DNA of 64,000 nt from Roseimicrobium gellanilyticum (lineage in GTDB: Bacteria > Verrucomicrobiota > Verrucomicrobiia > Verrucomicrobiales > Verrucomicrobiaceae). Location of the stretch: the NCBI RefSeq assembly GCF_003315205.1, contig NZ_QNRR01000005.1:1-64000 (forward strand), read 5' to 3'. How positions within the stretch are numbered: position 1 is the first letter of the stretch; each line of letters starts with the position of its first letter. The notes under the pieces were generated by a model. That model made no database searches, had not been told where the DNA came from, and was given only the letters and a program-made list of their open reading frames with translations. A program made the translations under genes and the position numbers. Below are positions 9,001-17,260 of the stretch, in pieces.

Positions 9001-10538
9001 ACAAGGCGGATGTGCGCATCATCATGCTGCAGGGTCTCGATAGCAGCGACACGCACCATGGCGCGAACAATCTCATCTTCGGCCCGGACGGTGGTATCTA
9101 CTGGCAGAGCGGCGTCTTCATGCAGCACAACCACGAGCATCCGTGGGGCCCGTCGTTGCAGGCCAGCGCCAGCGCGATGTATCGCTTTGACCCGCGTCGC
9201 TTCACCATCTCGAAGCACGCGGATAATTCACCGAATCCGCATGGCACCTCCTTTGACTACTGGGGCTATCAGTACGCCACGGATGGCACAGGTGGCCGTG
9301 CCTTCCAGGTCAGGCCCGAGGGCAACAGCTTCAAGATGTACGAACTCTTGAAGAAGGAAGTGCGTCCCGTCACTGCGAGCGAGGTGGTGAGCAGCCAGCA
9401 CTTCCCGGAAGAAATGCAGGGAGACTTTCTGATCTGCAACGTCATCGGCTTCCTTGGCGTGAAGCAGTACAAACTGGAACGCGATGCGGACAAGGCCACC
9501 GTGTGGGGTGAACCTTCTGGTGAGGAACTCACGGTCAAAGTCACGCAAGCAGATGGCACGGTAGGCGAAGAGAAGTCCCGCGGCTTCCTCATGAGCGGTG
9601 ACAAGAACTTCCGCCCGTCGGACGTGGTCTTCGCCCCGGATGGCTCTCTCTACATGGCGGACTGGCACAACGTGATCATCGGTCACATGCAGCACAACGT
9701 GCGCGACCCCAACCGTGACAAGGCGCACGGACGCATCTACCGCATCACTGCCACGGGGCGGGCTTTGCAGAAGCCGGTGGCGATTGCCGGACAGCCCATC
9801 CCTGCACTGCTGGAGAACCTCAAGCATCCCACGGACAGCATCCGCCACCGTACGCGGGTGGAGCTGAGCGCGCGCGACTCGAAGGAGGTGATTGCCGCGA
9901 CGAAGGAGTGGATCAAGCAGTTCGACCCGAACAAGAAGGAGGACGCCCACCATCTTCTGGAAGCCCTCTGGCTCTACCAGCAGCACAACGTGCGGAACGT
10001 CGAGCTCCTCGGCCAGCTCCTGAAATCACCCGAGCCGCATGCACGCAATGCCGCTCATGTGGTGCAGCACTTCTGGTACAATGTCGAGTCCACGTTCCAC
10101 GGAGGTGTCATCGCCGGCGAGGAGGAAGTGAAGGCGCAGAAGTCCGGCATCATCAGCGATACGCCGGAACTCACCACCATCCGCATCGCCACTGTTCCTG
10201 AGCGCATGATGTATGACGTGAAAGAAATCACCGTGAAGCCGAACAAGAAGGTGAAACTCACCTTTGCCAACCCGGATTTCATGCCGCACAACATTCTACT
10301 CGTGAATCCCGGCAAGCTTGATGAGATCGCCAACAAGGCTCTCACGATGGGTGCGCAGGGCTTCGAGACTGGCTTCATCCCCGAGAGCAAGGACATCCTG
10401 TGGCACAGCAAGCTTCTCGATCATGGCAAGGAACAGATCATCGAGTTCACTACTCCTGAGAAGCCCGGAGACTACCCCTATGTATGCTCCTTCCCGGGGC
10501 ATTCCATCATCATGCGTGGGGTGCTGAAGGTGAAGTAG
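6033..10538 (+). CDS. Secreted ThuA / discoidin / SGNH / PVC-type dehydrogenase / azurin-like fusion
   Basis: This 1,501-residue protein is read from the ATG at 6033, which gives a clean signal peptide ending near AGLAGAAP. Domains in order: ThuA-like (about 40-310), F5/8 type C discoidin (373-510), SGNH/GDSL-like hydrolase (556-760, with [14 protein letters not shown] and a late GVHLTDEGN block carrying Asp and His), PVC-type membrane-bound dehydrogenase beta-propeller (880-1243), HEAT-like helices (1253-1350) and a C-terminal cupredoxin. The copper ligands are visible: His1419, Cys1485, His1490 and Met1494, with azurin spacing C-x4-H-x3-M. Related proteins often end in cytochrome c; this one has no CXXCH. 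It is probably a periplasmic or outer-membrane sugar or polyol oxidoreductase passing electrons to its own copper domain; the substrate is unknown. An upstream in-frame start at 5889 would remove the signal peptide from the N-terminus. Confidence 0.9.
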   Translation: MTSLSRFAGFLTRTLLVLTVSAGLAGAAPLVFEGTEGPGKGKHIVFLAGDHEYRSEESLPALARILARHLGFKCTVLFDIDSQGDIVAGEVSNMPGIEALDTADLAVVFLRFQNFPAEQMKHFDAYINRGGPVVGLRTATHGFKIPKDGAFAKYSYDYKGKDYELGFGHQVLGQTWVGHYGTNHKQSTRIAIAPDKASHPILRGVKDVWVQVGGYVGKPTSGEVLTTAQPLNGMTPESPADATKPPMPSEWTRTYKSASGKEARVFTTLYGTSEDITNDGYRRLVVNGILWAVGLEDRIKPDLDIAFVGPFEPNTFGGGAYARGIKPEMYAAYDSQIPANHHTSAPAKPKVADKSETTKPAPAVAAPAPLVTGKPARFVRIEIPGESETLTLAEVEVIVGGKNIAPSGKATQSSASNGGVPQRAVDGNKNPDWGKAGQTHTQENKPNPWWELDLGTAMDIEKVSIWNRAGFTGRLDAFTLRLLDADRKDVFVATKIEAPESMTIDIKDKGKLTYLTFDGKPGKPASKAGRSGGQPSGPPEPVMVEVPVGYKDVLPFAFKKGDVVAILGNGLPERMQHDGWMETVLQSQLTDQQVRFRNMTTSGDRPNSYPRSPGQISMATYLQHVKADVVFGFFGYNESFDNKPDAYKAQLLEFVKKTRGTKPNGKSFPRIVLFSPIAHEDTRNPNVPDGKAHNVQLEAYTKATKAAAAEAGVGFVDLYHPSLELFKAAKEPLTINGVHLTDEGNRQLAEVIGTALLGKPVSTSASLDQLREAVLDKSYHWYQRYHASDGNDVWGSRSTLAFVDGQTNGVVLQHELSMLDVMTANRDERVWARIKGGDKKVDDSNVPTPIPVKSNVGGGSKSSSAQKEGLLKYVSGEEGIEHLAVRKGFEVQLFADEKRFPELANPVQIQFDTKGRLWVAVWPDYPKWEPLKESRDALVIFHDDNNDGKADRTTEFAKVNNPLGFEFWNGGVLVTRQSELLFLKDTDGDDKADVRIIMLQGLDSSDTHHGANNLIFGPDGGIYWQSGVFMQHNHEHPWGPSLQASASAMYRFDPRRFTISKHADNSPNPHGTSFDYWGYQYATDGTGGRAFQVRPEGNSFKMYELLKKEVRPVTASEVVSSQHFPEEMQGDFLICNVIGFLGVKQYKLERDADKATVWGEPSGEELTVKVTQADGTVGEEKSRGFLMSGDKNFRPSDVVFAPDGSLYMADWHNVIIGHMQHNVRDPNRDKAHGRIYRITATGRALQKPVAIAGQPIPALLENLKHPTDSIRHRTRVELSARDSKEVIAATKEWIKQFDPNKKEDAHHLLEALWLYQQHNVRNVELLGQLLKSPEPHARNAAHVVQHFWYNVESTFHGGVIAGEEEVKAQKSGIISDTPELTTIRIATVPERMMYDVKEITVKPNKKVKLTFANPDFMPHNILLVNPGKLDEIANKALTMGAQGFETGFIPESKDILWHSKLLDHGKEQIIEFTTPEKPGDYPYVCSFPGHSIIMRGVLKVK

Positions 10539-10564
10539 GCGTTTCGATACCATGCACAGGGACG

Positions 10565-10596
10565 GACAATCGGCCGTAACACCGCGCCGATTGTTC
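10565..10596. terminator. Hairpin after the dehydrogenase gene
   Basis: A 9-base stem acaatcggc (10566-10574) pairs with gccgattgt (10586-10594), 27 bases after the stop codon. There is no T-run behind it, so it may be a weak terminator or an mRNA-stabilising hairpin. Confidence 0.35.
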
Positions 10597-10643
10597 CACC
10601 CGACTACCACGGGACCTTTGACGGCAGTGGTTTTTACAAACTC

Positions 10644-10672
10644 TTGACGGTGGCCACACGGGCTCGTGTAGT
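10644..10672 (+). promoter_or_regulatory. Candidate sigma-70 promoter for the HEAT-like gene
   Basis: TTGACG (10644-10649), a 17-base spacer and TGTAGT (10667-10672). A start site about 7 bases on would fall at the ATGATG (10680-10685), so the transcript would be nearly leaderless. The -10 match is poor, hence the low confidence. Confidence 0.3.
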
Positions 10673-10679
10673 GTCCACG

Positions 10680-12035
10680 ATGATGAGAATGCGTTTGCTA
10701 TGTGCTGGCATCTGGATCGTGCCCCTACTCCTGTGTGGTGTGCGCACGCAAGCGGGGGAGACGGAGGATGTCCTGCAGTCGATCAAGTCGCGTCTGCCTT
10801 TCATTTCCACTGGTGAGTTTTACTTTCGACGGGAACCTCGCGACTACACCCGGGGATATCAAGTTACCGCGGCATGGAAGATACTCACGGAGCTGAACGC
10901 CCCGCAGCTTGTCACCGCGGACCTTGTGCAACTGACCACCCATTCAGATGCTGACATCCGCGCGCTGGCGCTTCTTGCACTTCTGGCCAAGGAGACACCC
11001 GAGGTGGTGCCCGCGTGCCTCAAGCTGGTGAAAAACGATGCCGCTACACTGCCGCGTGAGGCTCGACCATCAGGCATGACGGGCGAGCTGATGGACCATC
11101 CTTTTACCCATCCGCAGACGGTTGGAGACGTGGCGCGGACGATCCTGTACAGGTTGGGCTGGTTGGGTAATGATCCAGATACAGAGGCTTGGTTGGCTCC
11201 CAGGAAAGACAATCCCGACTGGCTTGCATGGCACAAGCTCCGCTACGAGCGGGCAGTCAAAGGATTTTATCATCCAGAGGATAGTGTAAGACCGGCTCTC
11301 CGACGTTTCACGGATTCCCTGGAAGCTCTGCCGAGGGCGACACGCGCTTGGGTGCTGCTCTATCTGGCGGATGATGTCTTCGGGAGCAGCGGCCACTGGC
11401 TGGACTGGTTTGCCACGGAAGCTGAAATGATCGCTGCGGCACGGGAGCTCGGACCGGAGGCTCTCCTTGAGTTCCTGCGTAGCGGGAAACGCGCGGGCCT
11501 GCGGGTGTCCCAGCTCGACAAGCCCGAGAATGGACGGCGATTCATCATCACCTATGCCGCGCGATTGTTCTCCCCAGTCCAAGCGGAAGAACTGTTGAAA
11601 CTGAAACTCTACACCGCGGCAGCAGACGCCGACCCTGCGCTGGTACGCGGGGCAGTAGGGGCAGCGATGAAGGATCTGGATGGCGAATACGAGTCATGGG
11701 ATCGTGCCCATGCCATGGCGGCTCTTGCTGCGCTGGGCGATACCTCAGATCGAGAACGGGCGGTGAAGTGGTTCTATGAGGAACCCAACCCGAGCGGAGG
11801 CTCGACACCACAGTCGATATTCATTCACGATCTGGAGTTTCGAAAGCCTAAGGAATGGCGCGACATCGCACGCCGCCTGGTGGAGCATCCATCGTTTGAA
11901 CGGCTCCGCTCTCTGGATGTGATGTATCTCAGTATCCTGGTGGACATCATGGAAGGCAATGGACCACCGCGTCCGTTCCGGGATGACGCGGCCTACAATC
12001 GCCAGCGTTTGCGGGAGAAATTCAACATCAAGTGA
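10680..12035 (+). CDS. Secreted HEAT-like helical-repeat protein
   Basis: The protein has about 451 residues from ATG 10680 (or 450 from the adjacent ATG at 10683); starting at 10644 would place 12 polar residues before the signal peptide. The signal sequence is MRMRLLCAGIWIVPLLL, with cleavage likely after TQA. The mature part is helical with Ala/Leu-rich pairs such as DADIRALALLALLAKETPEV, like HEAT/armadillo repeats in secreted PVC proteins. No catalytic motif is visible. It follows the dehydrogenase fusion after a hairpin and appears to have its own promoter, so co-function with it is only suggested by position. Confidence 0.7.
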   Translation: MMRMRLLCAGIWIVPLLLCGVRTQAGETEDVLQSIKSRLPFISTGEFYFRREPRDYTRGYQVTAAWKILTELNAPQLVTADLVQLTTHSDADIRALALLALLAKETPEVVPACLKLVKNDAATLPREARPSGMTGELMDHPFTHPQTVGDVARTILYRLGWLGNDPDTEAWLAPRKDNPDWLAWHKLRYERAVKGFYHPEDSVRPALRRFTDSLEALPRATRAWVLLYLADDVFGSSGHWLDWFATEAEMIAAARELGPEALLEFLRSGKRAGLRVSQLDKPENGRRFIITYAARLFSPVQAEELLKLKLYTAAADADPALVRGAVGAAMKDLDGEYESWDRAHAMAALAALGDTSDRERAVKWFYEEPNPSGGSTPQSIFIHDLEFRKPKEWRDIARRLVEHPSFERLRSLDVMYLSILVDIMEGNGPPRPFRDDAAYNRQRLREKFNIK

Positions 12036-12102
12036 GCGAACAACCAACCATCGGCACCGGGCTTGCTGCTTGCCATTCAGTGCTCTCCTGATATGAATCC
12101 CG

Positions 12103-12612
12103 ATGGAACCAGGCCTCCCACAAGTCACCATCCACACCGACGGCGGGTGCCTCGGCAATCCCGGCGTGGGAGGTTGGGCAGCCGTGCTGGAGTCCTGCAA
12201 GCATCGCAAGGAGATCAGCGGTGGTGAACCGGCCACGACCAACAATCGCATGGAGTTGCGCGCCGCCATCGAAGCGCTCAACCTCTTGAAGAAGCCTTGT
12301 GCTGTCGCGCTGCACACTGATTCCCAGTATGTCCGCAATGGCATTACGAAGTGGCTGTTCGGGTGGAAGAAGAACGGATGGAAGACTGCCAGCAAGGAGC
12401 CGGTGAAAAACGCGGATCTCTGGCGGGCGCTGGATGCGGCGGCATCACCGCATCAGGTGAAGTGGCACTGGGTCAAGGGGCACGCCGGTCACGATGACAA
12501 CGAGCGTTGCGACCAACTCTGCCGTGATGCCATGGAAACGATCAAGAAGCAGCACACCCGGCAGCAACTCGCCGCAGCGCTCACAGCGTTCAAGGCAGCG
12601 GGGCAAGCATAG
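12103..12612 (+). CDS. rnhA: Ribonuclease HI
   Basis: This 169-residue enzyme cleaves the RNA strand of RNA:DNA hybrids in the cytoplasm (replication primers, R-loops). The catalytic acidic residues are in place: Asp13 in HTDGG, Glu51 in NNRMEL, Asp73 in HTDSQYV and the final Asp in NERCDQL, plus the flexible GHAGH loop histidine. The Trp/Lys-rich handle ([15 protein letters not shown]) of the E. coli-type enzyme is present. It is slightly longer than the E. coli protein (155 residues) because of a C-terminal helix. It sits alone between the HEAT-like gene and a repeat element. Confidence 0.95.
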   Translation: MEPGLPQVTIHTDGGCLGNPGVGGWAAVLESCKHRKEISGGEPATTNNRMELRAAIEALNLLKKPCAVALHTDSQYVRNGITKWLFGWKKNGWKTASKEPVKNADLWRALDAAASPHQVKWHWVKGHAGHDDNERCDQLCRDAMETIKKQHTRQQLAAALTAFKAAGQA

Positions 12613-12759
12613 CTACAGTGGCTTTTCGAGTCACTTCATCAGCTCATTACTTGGGGATGCGAAAATCGAATCCCGCAGTGTGGAGACAACGCGCTGCTTG
12701 AAGTAATGCCTACCCCAAAGGTGCCCATGCAACGTGGACATGGCATAGGCCCAGGGAGT

Positions 12760-12902
12760 GGGAACGCCTCGTTCCCATGGTGAAAGCGTCTTTAGCTTTG
12801 ATTTGCCGAAGCGCCTGTTCAACACACATAGGAATCAGAGGGCTCTATCATGTCAACAGACGTGGAGCCCGCTCACGGGAACGAGGCGTTCCCGATCCTT
12901 GG
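12760..12902. repeat. Paired inverted palindromes (BIME-like element), second copy type
   Basis: This fills much of the 348-base gene-free stretch 12613-12960. The unit gggaacgcctcgttccc (12760-12776) is followed by its exact inverted copy gggaacgaggcgttccc (12877-12893), each nearly palindromic itself. Directly after comes gatccttgg (12894-12902), identical to the end of the element at 202-330. No coding potential or promoter was recognised in the rest of the stretch. Confidence 0.6.
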
Positions 12903-12960
12903 ACCTACTGCAAGACACTGGAGCAGGTTCCTGTCGATCCGTTTTCGATGTGTGCCGGTG

Positions 12961-15900
12961 TTACTTTGACTTCTCACTACCTTCCGCGGTTCCATACACC
13001 GCCATTTCGTTGAAGGACCAGAAGCAGCCCTTGTCGGAACCGGTCTGCGTGATGCGCACAAAGCGGCTCACGGTTTTGGGAGGAAAGTTGATCATGGTCA
13101 TGGCGGCTCCCTTGCCGGTGACAATGGGCTCGGACCACTTCTCACCGTCATCACTCACCCGGACTTCGTAGCCCCGGGCGTAGTCATCCTTGGACGCCAG
13201 GGAATCGAGAGCGATGCGGGTCAACACGTGAGGCTGACGCATGTCGAACTGGAACCATTGACCCGGGCGCTGCGGGGTGCCGGTGGACCAGCGGGACTTC
13301 GCGTCACCGTCCCAGGCGCGCTTTGTTTCGTGGTCCTTGAGCGAGGCACTGAAGGCCCATTGAGTCATGACATCGCGGGTGACTGCCAGGTACGGAGCGA
13401 GCTCTGCGAGGGTGTAAGGCTCCAGCCGGTCTGAGTCCGCGCGGATGGTCTTCACTTCGGCGGGTGTGATGGTTGGCGCATTGTTGCCAAAGCTGTTGCG
13501 GATGTAGGTCACCACTTCCGCGACCCATTGATCATCGTTGGCTTTCATCGGCACCATGGCCCCGGGATAGGTTTTACCATCGACCTCGCCCATGAGGCCA
13601 TGCAGCACGATGCGCACGAGCGCATCCGGACTGCCTACCACACGCGGTGAATTGGCGAGCGGGGGAGCGAGGTGCAGACCGTCCGATGTCACCACGCCTT
13701 TGCCATCGGAGCCGTGGCACGCGAAGCAGAGCTGCTGGTAATGCTCACTGCCCTTTCGCATGAGCGCCATGCCCACTGGATCAATCCTCACCGAGATACC
13801 GCTCGGCTTCTCTGGATCGAACTGCAGACTCTGCCGTGCTGATGCAGTGATGATTTCATTCCAGGGATGAGCGGTGGCCGCGGCCTGGATGGCGGCGTGT
13901 CCACCCTTCTTTGGCACATAGCGCAGGGAGTTGACCGCCTGCACGACCACATCTGGTGAGGGGTCTTTGAGCAGGGGTTCCAGTTCGGCCATCACTCCTT
14001 CGTCAGTCTTTTGCAGATAGGCTTCACTGATGCGGATGGCAGCAGCCCGCACGCGTTCGTCCTTGTCGTGGAAGGCATCAATCAGCAGTTGGCGATCTGT
14101 GGCGCCAAGACCATCCAACGTCCACAGCGCGTGCATGCGGCCCAGCGGTTCCTTGCCCTTGCGGGCGAGTTCGGTGAGTGCCGGTACCACGCTCTTGTCA
14201 CCCTTGAGCACGAGAAGTTTTTGCGCAGTGTCGCGCCACCAGCCGTTGGTGTGGGAGAGGTGCTGAACCAGCTGCGCGGGAGTTTCCTGCAGCATGCGCG
14301 GGCTCTCACCCGGCTTGAAATCCTTGTGCACCAGACGGTAGATGCGACCGTGGCCGACATACTTGTCGTACCCTTCGTTAATAATGGTGTCGTGGAGATA
14401 GCCTCCAGGGGGAACCCAGGCGCTCTCCTGAATCACCCCATGGTGCATGTCCACGATGTACAGGCAGCCATCGGGACCTGTTGCGGTCCAGACAGGACGG
14501 AACGCCATATCCGTGGAGGTGATGAATTCCGTGCCGGGAGTGGCGTTGGAGAGCACGCGCTTGCCCTCGACATTGTTCACCTTTGCCCGGCGGATGAGAC
14601 GACCTACCGGCTCCGGCAGAAGGTAATCGCCCTGCAATTCCTCCGGCAAGCGATCGCCGCGGAAGATGGATTGCCCGCAGCACGCGCTGAAGTGGTTCAG
14701 TGTGCCCTTGATGTTGTGAATGCGATTGAGCCCGCTTTGGGTGTCAAGCGTTTGTACTCCGGGAAAGGTCTCTGCAAATCCAGGCGCGGTCTCGTCTGGG
14801 AAGCTCAGGCTGCCGTACGTGGGGATCTGCTGAAAACCGAAGGCGGGATTTTCACCACCCGCCGCCGAGCAGAAGAAGCGGCCCTGATTATCCATGGCCA
14901 ATCCCCACTGCGAAGTGCGGCCGAAGATCTGCACGGGCTCCATGCTCATGCCCTTGCTGGTAATACGGAAGCGGCGGGAGAGATTGCCGCTGTAGAGGTG
15001 ATTGTCGATGCCCCACTGGAGTGCCGTGTCCTGGTGCTCCAGATTGTTTTTTGTCGGCTCGCCATGGTAGAAGTCCTTCTTCTCATCAGCGATACCATCG
15101 CCGTTGGTGTCCTGATAGGTGACGAATTTCCCCGTGTAGGTCTCCGCAATGATGACGCGGCTGTCCAAAGGCAGCACCATGCGTGGCAGCACGAGGTGGT
15201 CGGCAAAGACAGTCGTCCTGTCCAGGACGCCGTCGCCATCAGTATCCGTGAGACGGGACACGCGTGAGAGAGGTTCGTCTTCACCCGTGGCCTTCACATC
15301 ATGCATGTAGGTCCGCATCTCTGCGACGTACATATGACCGTCACCATCCCAGGTGCAGAGCACGGGATGCACAATGGTAGGCTCAGACGCGACGAGCTCC
15401 AGGCGATATCCTTCCGGCACCTGAATACGCTCCATGGCCTCCGTCGTAGTCAGGTCCATCCGCATGGGTTCCTTGGGGATGCCACCGGGGAAGCGTCGGC
15501 TGGTGCGCTCCGCCGTGGGGAAATCCCCAGGGATGGACGTTTGGCATTGTCCGGTGACGAGCCATTCGATGGAACGCAGGAATGTGGTCTGAAAACCGAC
15601 GCAGGCGAGGGGACCTGAGCTATCTCCGACGTGGCCCATCACGTTGGTCACCACTTTCCCTTTGCCATAGGGCACCCACCAGAGCACCGGCTCGTGCTTG
15701 CCTGTTCCCTGGTACTTCGCATCGTCGAAGGCGCTGAGCAGAATGTGCACATTCTCCGCAGGACCACGCTGGCCGTGGTACAGTTCATCCTTCACATGCT
15801 TCCACACACGGGGCATGCCAGCGGTGATGGGATGTTGCGTATCGCGCACGGTGACCTGCCAGTCCCACTGCTTGCCATGTCCGGAGGAGCGGCCCTTGCC

Positions 15901-16434
15901 AGCAGGCTCACGCACGATGGTGCCATCTTCTTCAAGATAGATACCGGCTCCGTAGATCGTGTGGCGCCAGAGCAACCCCACCATCTTTTCATATTCGACC
16001 CAGCCGGTGAAGCTGTTGTTGGCTGCGTGGACGAGCGTCACGGAACCGCCCTCGGCCACGTATTTCTCAAAGGCCGCCTTCACCCGTTGCGGCCACATCT
16101 CGCCGTTGTAGTCGAGCACGATGCACTGGTACTTGTGGAACTGCGGATCCCAGGCATCCCATTCTGAGGCAGGCGCGCCTTTCGCCGGGGTATTGGATTC
16201 CTCTGCGACAATGCCCGGCTGTCCGTTCAGCAGGGTCAGCAGGAATTCATTGCCAATCTTCCAGTCGTGATTGTTCTGTCCTCCAATCACCAGTACCGAG
16301 ATAGCGTCCTTGGATTTCGTGACAGCCGGTGCGGGAGACCTTTGTTGTGCCGGCAGTGTGCGGGAGGTAAAGGAGAGGGCCAGCAGGAGTGCGCCTAGAC
16401 GAAGGCCGGACTTCAACAATGAACGTTTGATCAC
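12961..16434 (-). CDS. Secreted ThuA / PVC-type dehydrogenase / cytochrome c / discoidin fusion
   Basis: This 1,157-residue protein has a signal peptide (residues 1-29, ending at TLPAQ). Domains in order: ThuA-like (about 45-290, VLVIGGQNNHDWK), a PVC-type dehydrogenase beta-propeller (about 340-700, with repeated DTDGDGVLDRTTVFAD-like blades), HEAT-like helices (715-860), a class I cytochrome c with CFACH haem site and a later methionine-rich PGAMVPM stretch (about 880-970), and a C-terminal F5/8 discoidin-like domain (1020-1145). It is a periplasmic or surface oxidoreductase that can pass electrons to haem, in contrast to the copper-ended relative at 6033-10538. The substrate is unknown. 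It lies downstream of a two-component pair on the same strand, separated by 192 bases, so regulation by that pair is plausible. Confidence 0.9.
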   Translation of the reverse strand: MIKRSLLKSGLRLGALLLALSFTSRTLPAQQRSPAPAVTKSKDAISVLVIGGQNNHDWKIGNEFLLTLLNGQPGIVAEESNTPAKGAPASEWDAWDPQFHKYQCIVLDYNGEMWPQRVKAAFEKYVAEGGSVTLVHAANNSFTGWVEYEKMVGLLWRHTIYGAGIYLEEDGTIVREPAGKGRSSGHGKQWDWQVTVRDTQHPITAGMPRVWKHVKDELYHGQRGPAENVHILLSAFDDAKYQGTGKHEPVLWWVPYGKGKVVTNVMGHVGDSSGPLACVGFQTTFLRSIEWLVTGQCQTSIPGDFPTAERTSRRFPGGIPKEPMRMDLTTTEAMERIQVPEGYRLELVASEPTIVHPVLCTWDGDGHMYVAEMRTYMHDVKATGEDEPLSRVSRLTDTDGDGVLDRTTVFADHLVLPRMVLPLDSRVIIAETYTGKFVTYQDTNGDGIADEKKDFYHGEPTKNNLEHQDTALQWGIDNHLYSGNLSRRFRITSKGMSMEPVQIFGRTSQWGLAMDNQGRFFCSAAGGENPAFGFQQIPTYGSLSFPDETAPGFAETFPGVQTLDTQSGLNRIHNIKGTLNHFSACCGQSIFRGDRLPEELQGDYLLPEPVGRLIRRAKVNNVEGKRVLSNATPGTEFITSTDMAFRPVWTATGPDGCLYIVDMHHGVIQESAWVPPGGYLHDTIINEGYDKYVGHGRIYRLVHKDFKPGESPRMLQETPAQLVQHLSHTNGWWRDTAQKLLVLKGDKSVVPALTELARKGKEPLGRMHALWTLDGLGATDRQLLIDAFHDKDERVRAAAIRISEAYLQKTDEGVMAELEPLLKDPSPDVVVQAVNSLRYVPKKGGHAAIQAAATAHPWNEIITASARQSLQFDPEKPSGISVRIDPVGMALMRKGSEHYQQLCFACHGSDGKGVVTSDGLHLAPPLANSPRVVGSPDALVRIVLHGLMGEVDGKTYPGAMVPMKANDDQWVAEVVTYIRNSFGNNAPTITPAEVKTIRADSDRLEPYTLAELAPYLAVTRDVMTQWAFSASLKDHETKRAWDGDAKSRWSTGTPQRPGQWFQFDMRQPHVLTRIALDSLASKDDYARGYEVRVSDDGEKWSEPIVTGKGAAMTMINFPPKTVSRFVRITQTGSDKGCFWSFNEMAVYGTAEGSEKSK

Positions 16435-16626
16435 AGAGATGATGAACAGTGATTGAACAGAGGTGCGGTGAGCCCGGGCACCCCCCCTCGCGGTATTGGG
16501 GTTTTTAACGAGACAGCGGTGCTCCGGGCTTCGCAGCCCAAGGTGGACGCATTCGCTCAGGCCGTCATCTTCTGTAGCATCCCCAAAAGCGGGGAGGAAG
16601 GGTGCACTCTATTCCTGCCAGGAATC

Positions 16627-17256
16627 TCAGGAAAAATGCTTCGCAACTGCTTCAGTGCGATTCTTCACACGCAACTTGGCGCAGATGTTTTTGACATAGG
16701 TACGCACGGTCTCGGTACCGATGCCCAGCTTGTCGGCAATCTCTTTGTAGATGTATCCCGAGGCCAGGAGCTCGATCACCTCGCTCTCGCGCGGCGAAAG
16801 TTTTTCAGTCTCCTGTACCGGCTTGGTGGGGCCGCGGAAATACTGCACCACTCTTCGCGCAATGTGGGCGGAGAATGGTGCTCCGCCAGAATGCACATCC
16901 CGGATTGCTTCGAATAATTTCTCCGGCGCACTCGACTTCACCAGATAACCACTGGCACCCGCCTTGAGGGCGCGGAAAATACGATCCGCGTCTTCATAGA
17001 CCGTGAGCATGATGAACTCCAAATCCGGCAGGCGCTTCTTCAGCGCAGCCACGCACTCAATGCCGGACATGCCGGGCAGTTGAATATCCATCAGGACCAC
17101 ATCGGGGGGATTGGAGGGTATTTGCCCGATGGCCTCCTCGCCTGAATTCACGGCGTACAGGCACTCGATATCGCGTGCACTTTTGAGCACCAGCAAGAGC
17201 TGCTCACGCAGTCCCGTGTCATCTTCGACGATCACGACCGTTTTCTTTTCTTTCAT
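16627..17256 (-). CDS. NarL/FixJ-family response regulator
   Basis: This 209-residue cytoplasmic transcription regulator has a receiver domain with acidic pocket Glu11-Asp12-Asp13, phospho-acceptor Asp57 in VLMDIQLPG and Lys in YLVKSSAP. A LuxR-type helix-turn-helix follows (about 146-203: LSPRESEVIELLASG, then GTETVRTYVKNI). The kinase gene ends 4 bases upstream, so the two are one transcription unit. The next minus-strand gene is the ThuA/cytochrome dehydrogenase at 12961-16434, a possible target. The 192 bases between them hold a small hairpin (tcccc/gggga near 16579-16598) but no clear promoter. Confidence 0.93.
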   Translation of the reverse strand: MKEKKTVVIVEDDTGLREQLLLVLKSARDIECLYAVNSGEEAIGQIPSNPPDVVLMDIQLPGMSGIECVAALKKRLPDLEFIMLTVYEDADRIFRALKAGASGYLVKSSAPEKLFEAIRDVHSGGAPFSAHIARRVVQYFRGPTKPVQETEKLSPRESEVIELLASGYIYKEIADKLGIGTETVRTYVKNICAKLRVKNRTEAVAKHFS

Positions 17257-17260
17257 CGGC

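Noticed and set aside
6207-9218. Long minus-strand frames of 518 and 454 residues inside the dehydrogenase fusion
   Set aside because: They are Arg/His/Leu-rich shadows of a strongly supported GC-rich gene on the other strand.
14011-15267. 418-residue plus-strand frame inside the cytochrome/ThuA gene
   Set aside because: Shadow frame; the minus strand holds continuous conserved domains over the same bases.
16570-16605. Small hairpin tcccc/gggga as a terminator of the response regulator gene
   Set aside because: The stem is only 5 bases and no T-run follows in the needed direction.
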